Shown piece by piece: positions 1 to 6,527 of a stretch of DNA of 6,633 nucleotides (positions are counted from its first letter, which is position 1; each line of letters starts with the position of its first letter). The notes under the pieces were generated by a model. It had not been told where the DNA came from. It was given only the letters and a program-made list of their open reading frames with translations, and ran no database searches. This stretch comes from DASYSA01 sp036003885 (GTDB lineage: Bacteria > Acidobacteriota > Blastocatellia > UBA7656), in contig DASYSA010000166.1 of assembly GCA_036003885.1 (NCBI GenBank), positions 1-6,633 of the forward strand, written 5' to 3'. A program made the position numbers and the translations under genes.

Positions 1-2
1 AG

Positions 3-845
3 ACCAGACCGGTTCGGGCCGCAATCCGAACTTTGCAGACGTGGAGATTCAAGCTTCGGCGGCCTCTCAGTGCATACCCTTCGGCATCTGCTCCGCTCAT
101 TGCGCGAATTCTAGTCATCAGCCTGGCAGGTCTGCTCGCGCTCGCCACGTGGACTTACATGCGGAATGGCCCTGAAGCGCCGGACTCGAAGTCCGAGCAA
201 GTCGAGAAAACAGCGTTGCCCAAGGAGGGAATCCCTCCGGCGATTGCATCCAATGGAGCCGCCTCCAGCCAGCAAACCGAACACGACGAAAATCCCAGGC
301 CAAAGATCAAGGCTGGCCCGCGCCCGAGAGTGACTCGAAAAGCGACCGATCAGTTTCGCGCCCGGTCTGAATCGTTCTCAGGCAGCAAGGAACCTCCCGA
401 ATTGTCTGACAGCCGAGATCATGAGGCGGATGCAACCAGGAGCGTCAACTCGCGCTCCGATCGTCCGCCCGCCAGGATCGAAAGGATCTTTATCGAGACG
501 CGTGGACCAGCACGACTTAGCAAGCGCATTCGAGACCTGATTGTAAGAGCTCTTGAAAAGGAAGACGGTTTCAAAGTGGGAGATCGTGAATCCGCGGATG
601 CCGCGCTGAAGATAAGCACCGCATACCTATCGAACAACGCGAATAGATCTCAAAAGACAGTCACGGGCGAGCAGCTCCCTTCCAATAGAACGGCACTCAC
701 AATCAGTCTGGTAGATTCGGATGGGCAGATCATCTGGCCGTTATCGGGTCGGCCGAGCCGATATGAAGGAACACCCGAAGAAGTCGCATCAAAGGCGATC
801 GTCGATCTCAAGAAACAGGTCCCGAGTTCAGAGGGCAAGCATTGA
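3..845 (+). CDS. 5'-partial membrane-anchored protein of unknown function
   Basis: I do not recognise this gene. The frame is open to the left edge of the window. The first possible in-frame start, a TTG at 33, has no ribosome-binding site, and the first in-frame ATG (160) lies after the membrane segment, so the true start is probably upstream. Counting from the TTG, residues 1-21 are basic. Residues 22-42 form one hydrophobic helix (LIARILVISLAGLLALATW). Residues 44-146 are a Pro/Ser/Glu/Arg-rich, probably disordered linker. Residues 147-263 look folded, with an alternating beta/alpha pattern (RIERIFIE, then IRDLIVRALEKEDGFKV, ADAALKIS, LTISLVDSDGQIIW). The stretch 'RALEKEDGFKVGDRESADAAL' resembles the small domains of envelope proteins such as CsgG/LptE/DUF4136-type families, but this is only a general likeness. 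The positive-inside rule places the folded domain outside the inner membrane. The missing 5' part could encode a cytoplasmic domain, for example an anti-sigma or DNA-binding module; that is speculation. The gene converges on the CHAT gene with a 24-base gap. Confidence 0.72.
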   Translation, partial: TRPVRAAIRTLQTWRFKLRRPLSAYPSASAPLIARILVISLAGLLALATWTYMRNGPEAPDSKSEQVEKTALPKEGIPPAIASNGAASSQQTEHDENPRPKIKAGPRPRVTRKATDQFRARSESFSGSKEPPELSDSRDHEADATRSVNSRSDRPPARIERIFIETRGPARLSKRIRDLIVRALEKEDGFKVGDRESADAALKISTAYLSNNANRSQKTVTGEQLPSNRTALTISLVDSDGQIIWPLSGRPSRYEGTPEEVASKAIVDLKKQVPSSEGKH

Positions 846-869
846 TAGGCAGAACCCTCCAAAGGAGCA

Positions 870-3800
870 TCAGTTCGGTTCTCCCTGAAGAACGAAAGCA
901 GCCCAAAAATATGGTGAGCGCCATTTGCCTTCCTTCAGCATCGATATTTCGGCCGCTCGAAGGGCAGCCGCGGTAGACAGCCGCCGTGGGCCAAGCATGT
1001 TTCCGTAAAATCGAATCATCAACTCTGCAGTCGCGTTATCGTTCACATTCCATAAACTAACCATCACCCTGGCTGCTCCCGCGTACATGAACCCGCGAGT
1101 GAGGCCGACCAGCCCTTCCCCTCTTACATCCTTGCCCAAACCTGTCTGGCATCCGCTGAGCGCTACCATATCTGCGCCCAGCTTGAGGTTGTAGACTTCG
1201 TATGCTTGCAGAAAGCCGGGCTGCTCTACTCCATGTTGATCTACTAATGTGAGAACGATGCCTGACAAATTCGGATGTTCGCTGTTGAGAAGCCCGTGGC
1301 TGGCAAAGTGGACAAATCGGTATTGGCCTAGTTCGGGACTGGTGGCAGTGGCTCGACTGGCCTGGAAATCGAGCGCCTCTAACCGATCCTCCTCTGCCAC
1401 AAGACTCGCGATGGCATTGGCCTCTCGTCGAGTTGATAGGAGTCTCGGAATTCCACCGCCTTGCTCAAGTATTCCGGTCTCTCTGATCGATCTCGAAAGC
1501 GAGTCTTCCAGGTGACTCATCGCGGCCTTCCCAGAGGTGCCTGGGTTCCCTCGTTCGGCCGCGCTTCGACCGCCTGGTTGAACTCTCTCGTCATTCTTTT
1601 CGAATACGGGATCTGCCAGGACCGCAAGCGTTTTGGTCGCCGGCTTGCGATCCGCCAGTTCGCGCCGCAGGACTGCAAGAGTCGATGCGGATGGAAGGCA
1701 GACAACTTCGTGGTCAAAGATTAACGGGCGGGCTTCCCTTGCATTCTTTCTCGACGTTCCTGGGGCAGGCAACATCTGGAATGGCAAGTATTGCAATGCT
1801 CCGTCGCTCACGATGAGCAGCCGTCTTGAGCCTAACAGCGCCGCTACCGGGTCGAGCAGCATTTGGCTCAGCCGGGCCGCCACCATCGGGTACTCAGCAT
1901 CGGCTTTCGCGATGCGAGTTCGTCGCTCTGCCGGCGTTTCGAATCTCACTTTTTGATTCCGCGCAGTAATCAACTTGTAGATCGCTTCGCTGGCGCCCTC
2001 GATTTCCGAGCGTTTCGGCAACTCAAGGCTCACAAATGACCGGGATGTCGCCGCAAAAACATAACTGCGTTCCTCGCCAAGAGAATACTCGAGCATCAGC
2101 GTATTGGGATCCAGCACTTCCGATTGGATCCGTTGAAGGTCAAGCGGAACGGGCTGCGTCAGAGCGGCATACCTCGGACTATTCGCCCTGATCTGTGTTT
2201 CCACTTTCTCGTATTCGGAAGTTAGCTCTTCAATCTCCTTTTTTGCGTCTGCTACATCTTGAGCGGCACTCTTACGGCTGATCAATCGCAAATAGCGTTC
2301 GGTTTTTGCATTGAGACGCTGTTCCAACAACCGTTCGCGCTGCAGCATTGAAGGGTCCACGCCCTGTCGAATGTCGGCACCGGCCTCGAGAAGACTGTCA
2401 ATATGGCTTCGCGCGCGTGCGCGCTCGCTCGCCAGCAATGCCAGTCGATCAAACCCTTCCGCAGGATGAGCCTTGTGCATTTGCATGAGCAGATCGATGT
2501 AGAACTCATAGTACTGCTGCACGGAAGCGAAGTAGGAAGATCTCAGGTCTCCGCTAGAAATCCTGGTACGCAACAGCTCAACAATTGAGAGAGCAGATTC
2601 TATATGCGCGCGACTTTCAACGATTCTGCCCAGATGCCTCTCAACACGAGCGATATCAGCAAGCACTACCGCCTCTCCACTGCGCTCGCCCAGGTTTCGT
2701 TTGAGCGTGAGGGCCTTGGCGAAGAACTCCAATGCCCTGTCGTCGTGTCCCATTGCAAACTCTACGCGTCCCAGGCTGTTAAGTGCGGACGCCTCGTGAG
2801 CAGGGTCGTTCATCCCTTGCCATTGGCCCAGCGCCTGTTCGAAGACCTCCAATGCTTCCTGGTTCTCTCCCATCGAATAGTGGACCTTACCTATGTTATA
2901 GAGGACAAGCGCCTCGCGAAATGTATCTTTAGCAGCGCGAAAAAGGTCGAGAGCCTGATTCAAGTTCTCCAATGCTTCCCGTCTATTTCCCAATGCTCCG
3001 TGGCTTTTGCCGATGCCGTTAAGCGCGAGTGCCCGGCCCTTTCGATCGGGTGTGTTGCGCCAAAGCCGGAAGGCTTCGTTATACAGGTGAAGCGCTTTCT
3101 TGTGATCTCCAAGAGACGCTAAAACGTCACCCATGCTGTTATAGCACTGGGCCTGTCCGCCAGGATCGCCCAGCTCCTTAAAATAAGTCACGGCCTCATC
3201 GAAGAAGGCGATCGCTTTCTCTTTCTCCCAAAGTGAGTCAAAGATAGAGCCAATCCTGAGTAGCACTTTGGCAAGGCCGCTTCGGTCAGATAGACTGCGG
3301 AACAACTTCAAGGACTCCTCGAGCTCCTCCATTGCCTTTTGTCGTTCGCCGAGAAGATCGTATAAGCCTCCGGCGTCAAGCAGCGCCTCAGCTAAACCCG
3401 GACGGTCATCTTCGATTCGGCACAACTCCACCGCCTGCGCAAAACTCTCCAACGCCTTTTGGTGTCGCCCAAGAAAGAAGTAAATCCAACCTATGCGACT
3501 GTGTGTCCCCGCGAGTGACCTGCGGTCATTTGTGCTTTGTCTGAGCTTCAGCTCTTGATGGAAGGTCGTGAGCGCCTCGTCGAACTGGCCTGAGTGCGAG
3601 TAGTTCGCACCGATTAGTTGAAGTGTGTCAGCCTCGCCCACGGGGTCCCCTGCAAGACGCCAAAGGTCCAGCGCTCGCCGATACTCCAGGATGGCCCTGC
3701 GGCTCGAATCTGCGGAACGCTCTTCTTCAAACCGCTGACCCGCGAGGACCGCTTCAACCGCAGCGACGACGTGCTTGTCATGAGGTGTCGCCATTCGCAA

Positions 3801-4274
3801 CTGATCTATTGCTACCGTGTAGCGAGCAGCAGCGGCTTCGCTACTGAAAGGCTCAACCGCAATTAAGTAATCGCCGGGCTCCTGAGCGATCAGGACCGCC
3901 GATTCCTGACCTTTACTGCCACTCGGACTATCTACTACGAACATTTTTTTCGAGCCGGGGCCGTACACGATCAGTTTCACATCAATGCCCTTCTGCTCGA
4001 CCAAAACTCGGACAAATTGGCCCGCCAGCAAAGCGATCCGGTAAAGATGGGTCTCGGTGCCACCGATCTCCCGCTCGATCGTTTTTCCCGGCTCAAGCGA
4101 ATGAATATCTCGATCGCTCTCTTCGCCTAAATCTCGGGCGCAGTGTTCACTGAATGACACGCCAACCGAACGGGCGATGAGGTTCGGTGCCATCGTGACT
4201 AGCGCAACGCTAAGAACACTCACAGTTCTGAAAAAGATTGAAAACCGTGAGCCTGATTTTGCCAAATGGGACAT
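870..4274 (-). CDS. Exported TPR-CHAT caspase-like peptidase protein
   Basis: A 1134-aa protein from ATG 4274, chosen because GGAGG lies 8 bases upstream; a 44-codon in-frame extension to TTG 4406 has no such site. Residues 1-34 look like a Sec signal peptide (basic KSGSR..R, hydrophobic VSVLSVALV, possible cut near LIA), so the protein is probably periplasmic or secreted. Residues ~60-160 resemble a PPC-type beta-sandwich (PGKTIEREI, then EPGDYLIAV). Residues ~214-573 are nine tandem 40-residue TPRs with the usual G..Y..LG....AL..F..AL pattern. Residues ~643-700 are charged and probably coiled coil. Residues ~800-1132 are a CHAT domain (caspase HetF associated with TPRs, clan CD). The catalytic pair is visible: His993 in VHFASHGLL (codon 1296-1298) and Cys1042 in ALSGCQTGLG (codon 1149-1151), followed by RGEGLVGLTRGFMYAGA, SLWNV and the terminal SPYFWAAFVLQG. 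All family hallmarks are intact, so it is probably an active peptidase. Substrate is unknown. TPRs usually bind a partner or mediate autoinhibition. It is transcribed away from the DUF2378-like gene. Confidence 0.95.
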   Translation of the reverse strand: MSHLAKSGSRFSIFFRTVSVLSVALVTMAPNLIARSVGVSFSEHCARDLGEESDRDIHSLEPGKTIEREIGGTETHLYRIALLAGQFVRVLVEQKGIDVKLIVYGPGSKKMFVVDSPSGSKGQESAVLIAQEPGDYLIAVEPFSSEAAAARYTVAIDQLRMATPHDKHVVAAVEAVLAGQRFEEERSADSSRRAILEYRRALDLWRLAGDPVGEADTLQLIGANYSHSGQFDEALTTFHQELKLRQSTNDRRSLAGTHSRIGWIYFFLGRHQKALESFAQAVELCRIEDDRPGLAEALLDAGGLYDLLGERQKAMEELEESLKLFRSLSDRSGLAKVLLRIGSIFDSLWEKEKAIAFFDEAVTYFKELGDPGGQAQCYNSMGDVLASLGDHKKALHLYNEAFRLWRNTPDRKGRALALNGIGKSHGALGNRREALENLNQALDLFRAAKDTFREALVLYNIGKVHYSMGENQEALEVFEQALGQWQGMNDPAHEASALNSLGRVEFAMGHDDRALEFFAKALTLKRNLGERSGEAVVLADIARVERHLGRIVESRAHIESALSIVELLRTRISSGDLRSSYFASVQQYYEFYIDLLMQMHKAHPAEGFDRLALLASERARARSHIDSLLEAGADIRQGVDPSMLQRERLLEQRLNAKTERYLRLISRKSAAQDVADAKKEIEELTSEYEKVETQIRANSPRYAALTQPVPLDLQRIQSEVLDPNTLMLEYSLGEERSYVFAATSRSFVSLELPKRSEIEGASEAIYKLITARNQKVRFETPAERRTRIAKADAEYPMVAARLSQMLLDPVAALLGSRRLLIVSDGALQYLPFQMLPAPGTSRKNAREARPLIFDHEVVCLPSASTLAVLRRELADRKPATKTLAVLADPVFEKNDERVQPGGRSAAERGNPGTSGKAAMSHLEDSLSRSIRETGILEQGGGIPRLLSTRREANAIASLVAEEDRLEALDFQASRATATSPELGQYRFVHFASHGLLNSEHPNLSGIVLTLVDQHGVEQPGFLQAYEVYNLKLGADMVALSGCQTGLGKDVRGEGLVGLTRGFMYAGAARVMVSLWNVNDNATAELMIRFYGNMLGPRRLSTAAALRAAEISMLKEGKWRSPYFWAAFVLQGEPN

Positions 4275-4282
4275 TTGGAGAA

Positions 4283-4287
4283 CCTCC
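4283..4287 (-). promoter_or_regulatory. Ribosome-binding site that sets the CHAT gene start
   Basis: On the minus strand GGAGG is followed by TTCTCCAA and then the ATG at 4274, giving an 8-base spacing. The longer frame could start at TTG 4406 or ATG 4373, but neither has a properly spaced Shine-Dalgarno sequence. Starting at 4274 also puts the signal peptide at the protein's N-terminus, where it has to be. Confidence 0.8.
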
Positions 4288-4408
4288 ACAACGTTCAAGT
4301 GCCGAAATGATTGCAGAGTCGTCGTACATGGGACAAGAAGGCGATCTATGATTCGCAGCCCAGCTGGCTTCATCCTGGAAAAGTCTTGGTGAATGAGCTC
4401 TCGCAAGT

Positions 4409-4425
4409 CGCTTAAGAGTTAAGCG
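4409..4425. repeat. Perfect palindrome in the divergent control region
   Basis: CGCTTAA and TTAAGCG form perfect 7-bp arms around a 3-base centre (GAG on the plus strand). The element starts a few bases downstream of the predicted transcription start of the CHAT gene, at roughly +4 to +20. It could be an operator for a dimeric regulator or a stem-loop at the 5' end of the CHAT mRNA. There is no T-tract, so it is not a normal intrinsic terminator. Which role applies cannot be told from sequence. Confidence 0.55.
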
Positions 4426-4434
4426 CAGTAGTCT

Positions 4435-4443
4435 ATCATATCA
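4435..4443 (-). promoter_or_regulatory. Predicted extended -10 promoter of the CHAT gene
   Basis: The minus strand reads TGATATGAT, that is TGn followed by TATGAT (5 of 6 matches to TATAAT). I see no good -35 box at 16-18 bases, which is common for extended -10 promoters. Transcription would begin near 4428, leaving an untranslated leader of about 154 bases before the ATG at 4274. Confidence 0.45.
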
Positions 4444-4506
4444 AGGGTTCCAACGACCGTGTGATTTTCTGATAGAACCAAACCATACACGCCCCTCTTG
4501 TCAGTA

Positions 4507-4515
4507 TGGTAACAT
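4507..4515 (+). promoter_or_regulatory. Possible extended -10 promoter of the DUF2378-like gene
   Basis: The sequence TGGTAACAT fits TGn plus TAACAT (4 of 6 matches to TATAAT, with TA and the final AT kept). It would give a leader of about 35 bases ending in the ribosome site of the gene at 4557. No matching -35 box is seen; the nearby TTGTCA at 4498-4503 is too close to serve it and has no good -10 at 17 bases. Confidence 0.3.
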
Positions 4516-4543
4516 CGCTGATGTGTCGTGTTTAGTGTTTCAT

Positions 4544-4549
4544 AGGGGA
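4544..4549 (+). promoter_or_regulatory. Ribosome-binding site of the DUF2378-like gene
   Basis: AGGGGA lies 7 bases upstream of the ATG at 4557, a normal spacing that supports this start. Confidence 0.7.
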
Positions 4550-4556
4550 AAAGTTT

Positions 4557-5126
4557 ATGGCGGAGGTAAAGGGAGTACAGCTAAAGGCCGCGATAATGTT
4601 TTTGAGGGTTCGGTATGGCGAGGAGGCAGTTAACAAGGCGATAGACTCATTGTCTCCAGACGACCGCGTTCTTTTGCCGGCTCTGTTGCTTGACTCTAAC
4701 TGGTATCCGAATAATGTCTGGCGGGCCGTCCGCAGGGTCTCACGGATGCTGATGGGCGATACTGAAACAGGCGATGATTTTCCGTTTGAGTTGGGCAAGT
4801 ACCTGGCTCAGTACGCATTCACCGGTGTCTACAAATCCCTACTTGAAAAGACTCCGATCAAGCAGGTAGAGAAGTTTTCGCGGATCAAGGATTTCTTCTC
4901 TCAGGATACTCGGGACGTCGAAACCAGGATGCTAAGCGACTCGTCATGTCTGGTGCGATACAGTTATGAAAAAGGCGCGCAAGTCACACGCTCCACGTGC
5001 GCGAGCAGCAGGGGTTTTTGGGTCCGGACGCTCGAATTATCAGGCGCATCGGACGTGAGGGCCACTCATCCGAAGTGCGTACTTGACGGTAACAACTGCT
5101 GCGAATTCCTGTATGAATGGCAATAA
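4557..5126 (+). CDS. DUF2378/TIGR02265-like protein with V4R-type C-terminus
   Basis: A 189-aa soluble protein with no signal peptide or membrane segment, so it is probably cytoplasmic. Its layout recalls the DUF2378/TIGR02265 family, best known as expanded paralogues in myxobacteria and of unknown function. It opens with VKGVQLKAAIMFL, then has a helical N-terminal half, the LLLDSNWYPNNVWRAV segment (residues ~43-58) with its Trp-Tyr-Pro, and a GKYLAQYAFTGVYKSLLE helix (80-97). The C-terminal part ends HPKC....NNCCEFLYEW (171-188). A closing His/Cys-x-Gly-x-Cys-x-Phe-x-Trp pattern is shared with small-molecule-binding V4R and haem-NO-binding-like folds. Cysteines at 131, 148, 174, 181 and 182 could be ligand or redox residues, but no ligand can be assigned. 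It is divergent from the CHAT gene across about 280 bases and convergent on ltaE, 36 bases apart. The assignment is from memory of the family, not a search. Confidence 0.7.
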   Translation: MAEVKGVQLKAAIMFLRVRYGEEAVNKAIDSLSPDDRVLLPALLLDSNWYPNNVWRAVRRVSRMLMGDTETGDDFPFELGKYLAQYAFTGVYKSLLEKTPIKQVEKFSRIKDFFSQDTRDVETRMLSDSSCLVRYSYEKGAQVTRSTCASSRGFWVRTLELSGASDVRATHPKCVLDGNNCCEFLYEWQ

Positions 5127-5162
5127 GAATTTGGGTAACGCCTCGACTCACCGCCGAACACA

Positions 5163-6197
5163 TCACTGCGACAGGCCTTCCTTGATCGCCTGAATTGCCG
5201 ACTCACAGTCTGGGCGGCTCACATCCTTGTGAGTAACCATCCGCATCACGCGCGGACTGATTCCGTTGGCAAGCACGCGCCGTTGCTTGAGCCTTGCAGC
5301 AAACTCCTGGGTTGTCAGGCCGGTGCCCGAGATGTCGAATACGAGTATGTTGGACTGCACCCTTTCGAGGTCGATGACGATGCCGTCAATCCGGCTGAGC
5401 CCTTCGGCGAGCGACCGCGCGTTCTCGTGATCTTCCACCAGGCGCGCCGTCATCCTGGTCAGGGCAACAATTCCGGCCGCGGCAAGGATACCGGCCTGCC
5501 TCATCGCGCCCCCCAACATTACTCGAACCGTCATCGCGCGATCGATGAAGGTGCGCGAACCCGCTATCATCGATCCCACCGGCGCGGCGAGACCCTTTGA
5601 CAGGCAGAACATCACCGAATCAAACGGCCGCGCAAGCTCGCGCACATTCCTTTTCAGAAACAGCGCCGCGTTGAACATTCGTGCTCCGTCCAGATGAACG
5701 CGAATTCCGCGCTCGTGCGCCCTTTCGCAGATCTCCTCCATCCGGTCGAGCGGAACGACTGTGCCGCCTGCGAGGTTCAACGTGTTCTCCACCGCCACCA
5801 GCCCAGTCTGCGCGAAATAGGGGACTCTCGGCCGAATCGCGGCCTCAACCGACGGCCAATCCAGGATGCCGTCCTCGCCGCGAATGGTATGTGGGAGCGC
5901 TCCGCTGAGGACGGCCATCGCAGCCATCTCCAGGTTGAACATATGGCTGCGCTCTTCAAGGATTACCTCTTGCCCCGGCTCTGTATGAAGGCGTACGCAG
6001 ATCTGGTTGCCCATTGTCCCGGAGGGTACAAAAAGGGCGGCTTCTTTTCCGACCATCTCCGCAGCCAGTTCCTGAAGCCGGTTGACCGTCGGGTCCTCGC
6101 CGCGGACGTCATCGCCCACCTCGGCCCGCAACATGGCCTCTCGCATCTCGCCGGTCGGCTTTGTCACCGTATCGCTTCGCAGATCGATGTAGTCCAT
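5163..6197 (-). CDS. ltaE: Low-specificity L-threonine aldolase
   Basis: A cytosolic PLP enzyme that cleaves L-threonine or L-allo-threonine to glycine and acetaldehyde. It is 344 aa from ATG 6197, close to the 333 aa of E. coli LtaE. It begins with the family signature DYIDLRSDTVTKPT. SGTMGNQ (59-65) is the cofactor phosphate region, and His85 in EERSHMF is the ring-stacking histidine. HLDGAR (168-173) carries Asp170 for the pyridine nitrogen. FCLSKGL carries Lys201, the Schiff-base lysine. Arg319 in RMVTH near the C-terminus matches the substrate carboxylate-binding arginine. The frame is open 26 codons further up to 6275, but that part is unlike the family and overlaps the likely promoter, so I reject it. 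AGGAA lies 13 bases upstream of the chosen start. It sits alone, with no other glycine or threonine genes in view. By eye its GC content is higher than that of the DUF2378-like gene next door. Confidence 0.95.
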   Translation of the reverse strand: MDYIDLRSDTVTKPTGEMREAMLRAEVGDDVRGEDPTVNRLQELAAEMVGKEAALFVPSGTMGNQICVRLHTEPGQEVILEERSHMFNLEMAAMAVLSGALPHTIRGEDGILDWPSVEAAIRPRVPYFAQTGLVAVENTLNLAGGTVVPLDRMEEICERAHERGIRVHLDGARMFNAALFLKRNVRELARPFDSVMFCLSKGLAAPVGSMIAGSRTFIDRAMTVRVMLGGAMRQAGILAAAGIVALTRMTARLVEDHENARSLAEGLSRIDGIVIDLERVQSNILVFDISGTGLTTQEFAARLKQRRVLANGISPRVMRMVTHKDVSRPDCESAIQAIKEGLSQ

Positions 6198-6210
6198 CTG
6201 ATCACGCACG

Positions 6211-6215
6211 TTCCT
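6211..6215 (-). promoter_or_regulatory. Probable ribosome-binding site of ltaE
   Basis: On the minus strand AGGAA precedes the ATG at 6197 by 13 bases, longer than ideal. An in-frame GTG at 6209-6207 is only one base away from it and so is too close to be used. The start at 6197 rests mainly on protein conservation. Confidence 0.45.
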
Positions 6216-6242
6216 GATCGGTCTTTGAATCAAGAGTCGGCA

Positions 6243-6251
6243 ATCATAGCA
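6243..6251 (-). promoter_or_regulatory. Predicted extended -10 promoter of ltaE
   Basis: The minus strand reads TGCTATGAT, that is TGn plus TATGAT, the same form as the CHAT gene promoter. There is no clear -35 at the right distance; an ATGACA lies too close. Transcription would start near 6236, about 39 bases before the ATG at 6197. Its position inside the longer open frame argues against a start at 6275. Confidence 0.45.
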
Positions 6252-6377
6252 TGGCAGGCCCCTGTCATCAGCCAACGAGGAGAAGGGCTGCTGCGCGTGT
6301 GGGGATGCGCATCACGATTGGGGGGGGGCGACTAAACGTGGGGCTTCAAGCGTCGCGAGAGCCTCGGTTCTTCATTA

Positions 6378-6400
6378 ACACGTCACTGAAAGTGAGGTGT
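6378..6400. repeat. Imperfect stem-loop
   Basis: ACACGTCACT and AGTGAGGTGT pair over 10 positions with one G-G mismatch around a GAA loop. No T-tract follows. It may be part of the same structured region as the hairpins that follow. Confidence 0.4.
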
Positions 6401-6405
6401 CTGGC

Positions 6406-6447
6406 GGGCGACGGGCTGGAGGAACCGTTTTAACGGTTTGGTCGCCC
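6406..6447. repeat. Nested two-stem hairpin
   Basis: An outer 7-bp stem pairs GGGCGAC (6406-6412) with GTCGCCC (6441-6447). Inside it an inner 7-bp stem pairs AACCGTT (6423-6429) with AACGGTT (6432-6438) across a TT loop. Ten unpaired bases lie on the left and two on the right between the stems. Both stems are perfect. Function is unknown; it could be a structured RNA, a mobile-element remnant or a DNA cruciform. Confidence 0.45.
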
Positions 6448-6461
6448 CTCGGGGAGGAAGC

Positions 6462-6506
6462 GAATCCCCCAACCGGAAGGTTGGGGATTCTTCATTTCGG
6501 CCTACA
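6462..6506. repeat. Hairpin repeat, copy 1
   Basis: GAATCCCC(C)AACC pairs with GGTTGGGGATTC, 12 bp with one bulged C, closed by a GGAA loop of the GNRA type. A conserved tail, TTCATTTCGGCCTACA, follows at 6491-6506. It is a REP-like palindromic unit. Confidence 0.8.
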
Positions 6507-6527
6507 GAAACGGCGTGCCAGCTCCGC

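Larger units (their letters stand above)
4275..4428 (-). other. Predicted 5' leader of the CHAT mRNA
   Basis: This is the stretch between the predicted transcription start and the preferred start codon. It begins with the palindrome at 4409-4425 and ends with the GGAGG ribosome site. It is open in the CHAT frame back to TTG 4406, which would add 44 residues ahead of the signal peptide. I see no riboswitch or attenuator pattern that I can name. Confidence 0.35.
6252..6461. other. Gene-free stretch between ltaE and the repeat array
   Basis: No reading frame here has a credible start, composition or family resemblance. The stretch holds a run of nine G at 6320-6328, an imperfect stem-loop at 6378-6400, a nested hairpin at 6406-6447 and a short CCCC-TC-GGGG dyad at 6445-6454. 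I see no tRNA or known RNA gene. Confidence 0.6.

Noticed and set aside
846..905. Terminator hairpin between the convergent genes at 845 and 870
   Set aside because: GTTCT/AGAAC gives only a 5-bp stem, lies inside the CHAT coding end and has no T-tract on either strand.
2604..3122. 172-codon rightward open frame inside the CHAT gene
   Set aside because: It lies opposite the TPR-coding region, and its regularity comes from the 120-base TPR period on the other strand. It has no ribosome site and resembles no known family.
870..4274. Type III-E CRISPR (Craspase-type) TPR-CHAT effector
   Set aside because: This protein has a signal peptide and a PPC-like domain, and there is no gRAMP/Cas7-11 gene or CRISPR array in the window.
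4498..4526. Promoter with TTGTCA as -35 for the DUF2378-like gene
   Set aside because: The hexamer 17 bases downstream, ATGTGT, matches TATAAT at only one position.
5127..5162. Bidirectional terminator between the DUF2378-like gene and ltaE
   Set aside because: No stem longer than a few bases and no T-tract is visible in the 36-base gap.
6198..6275. Longer 370-aa form of ltaE
   Set aside because: The 26 extra residues do not resemble the family and the likely ltaE promoter lies within them.
5694..6335. 213-codon rightward open frame opposite ltaE
   Set aside because: It is a shadow of the high-GC ltaE gene, whose protein is conserved throughout on the minus strand.
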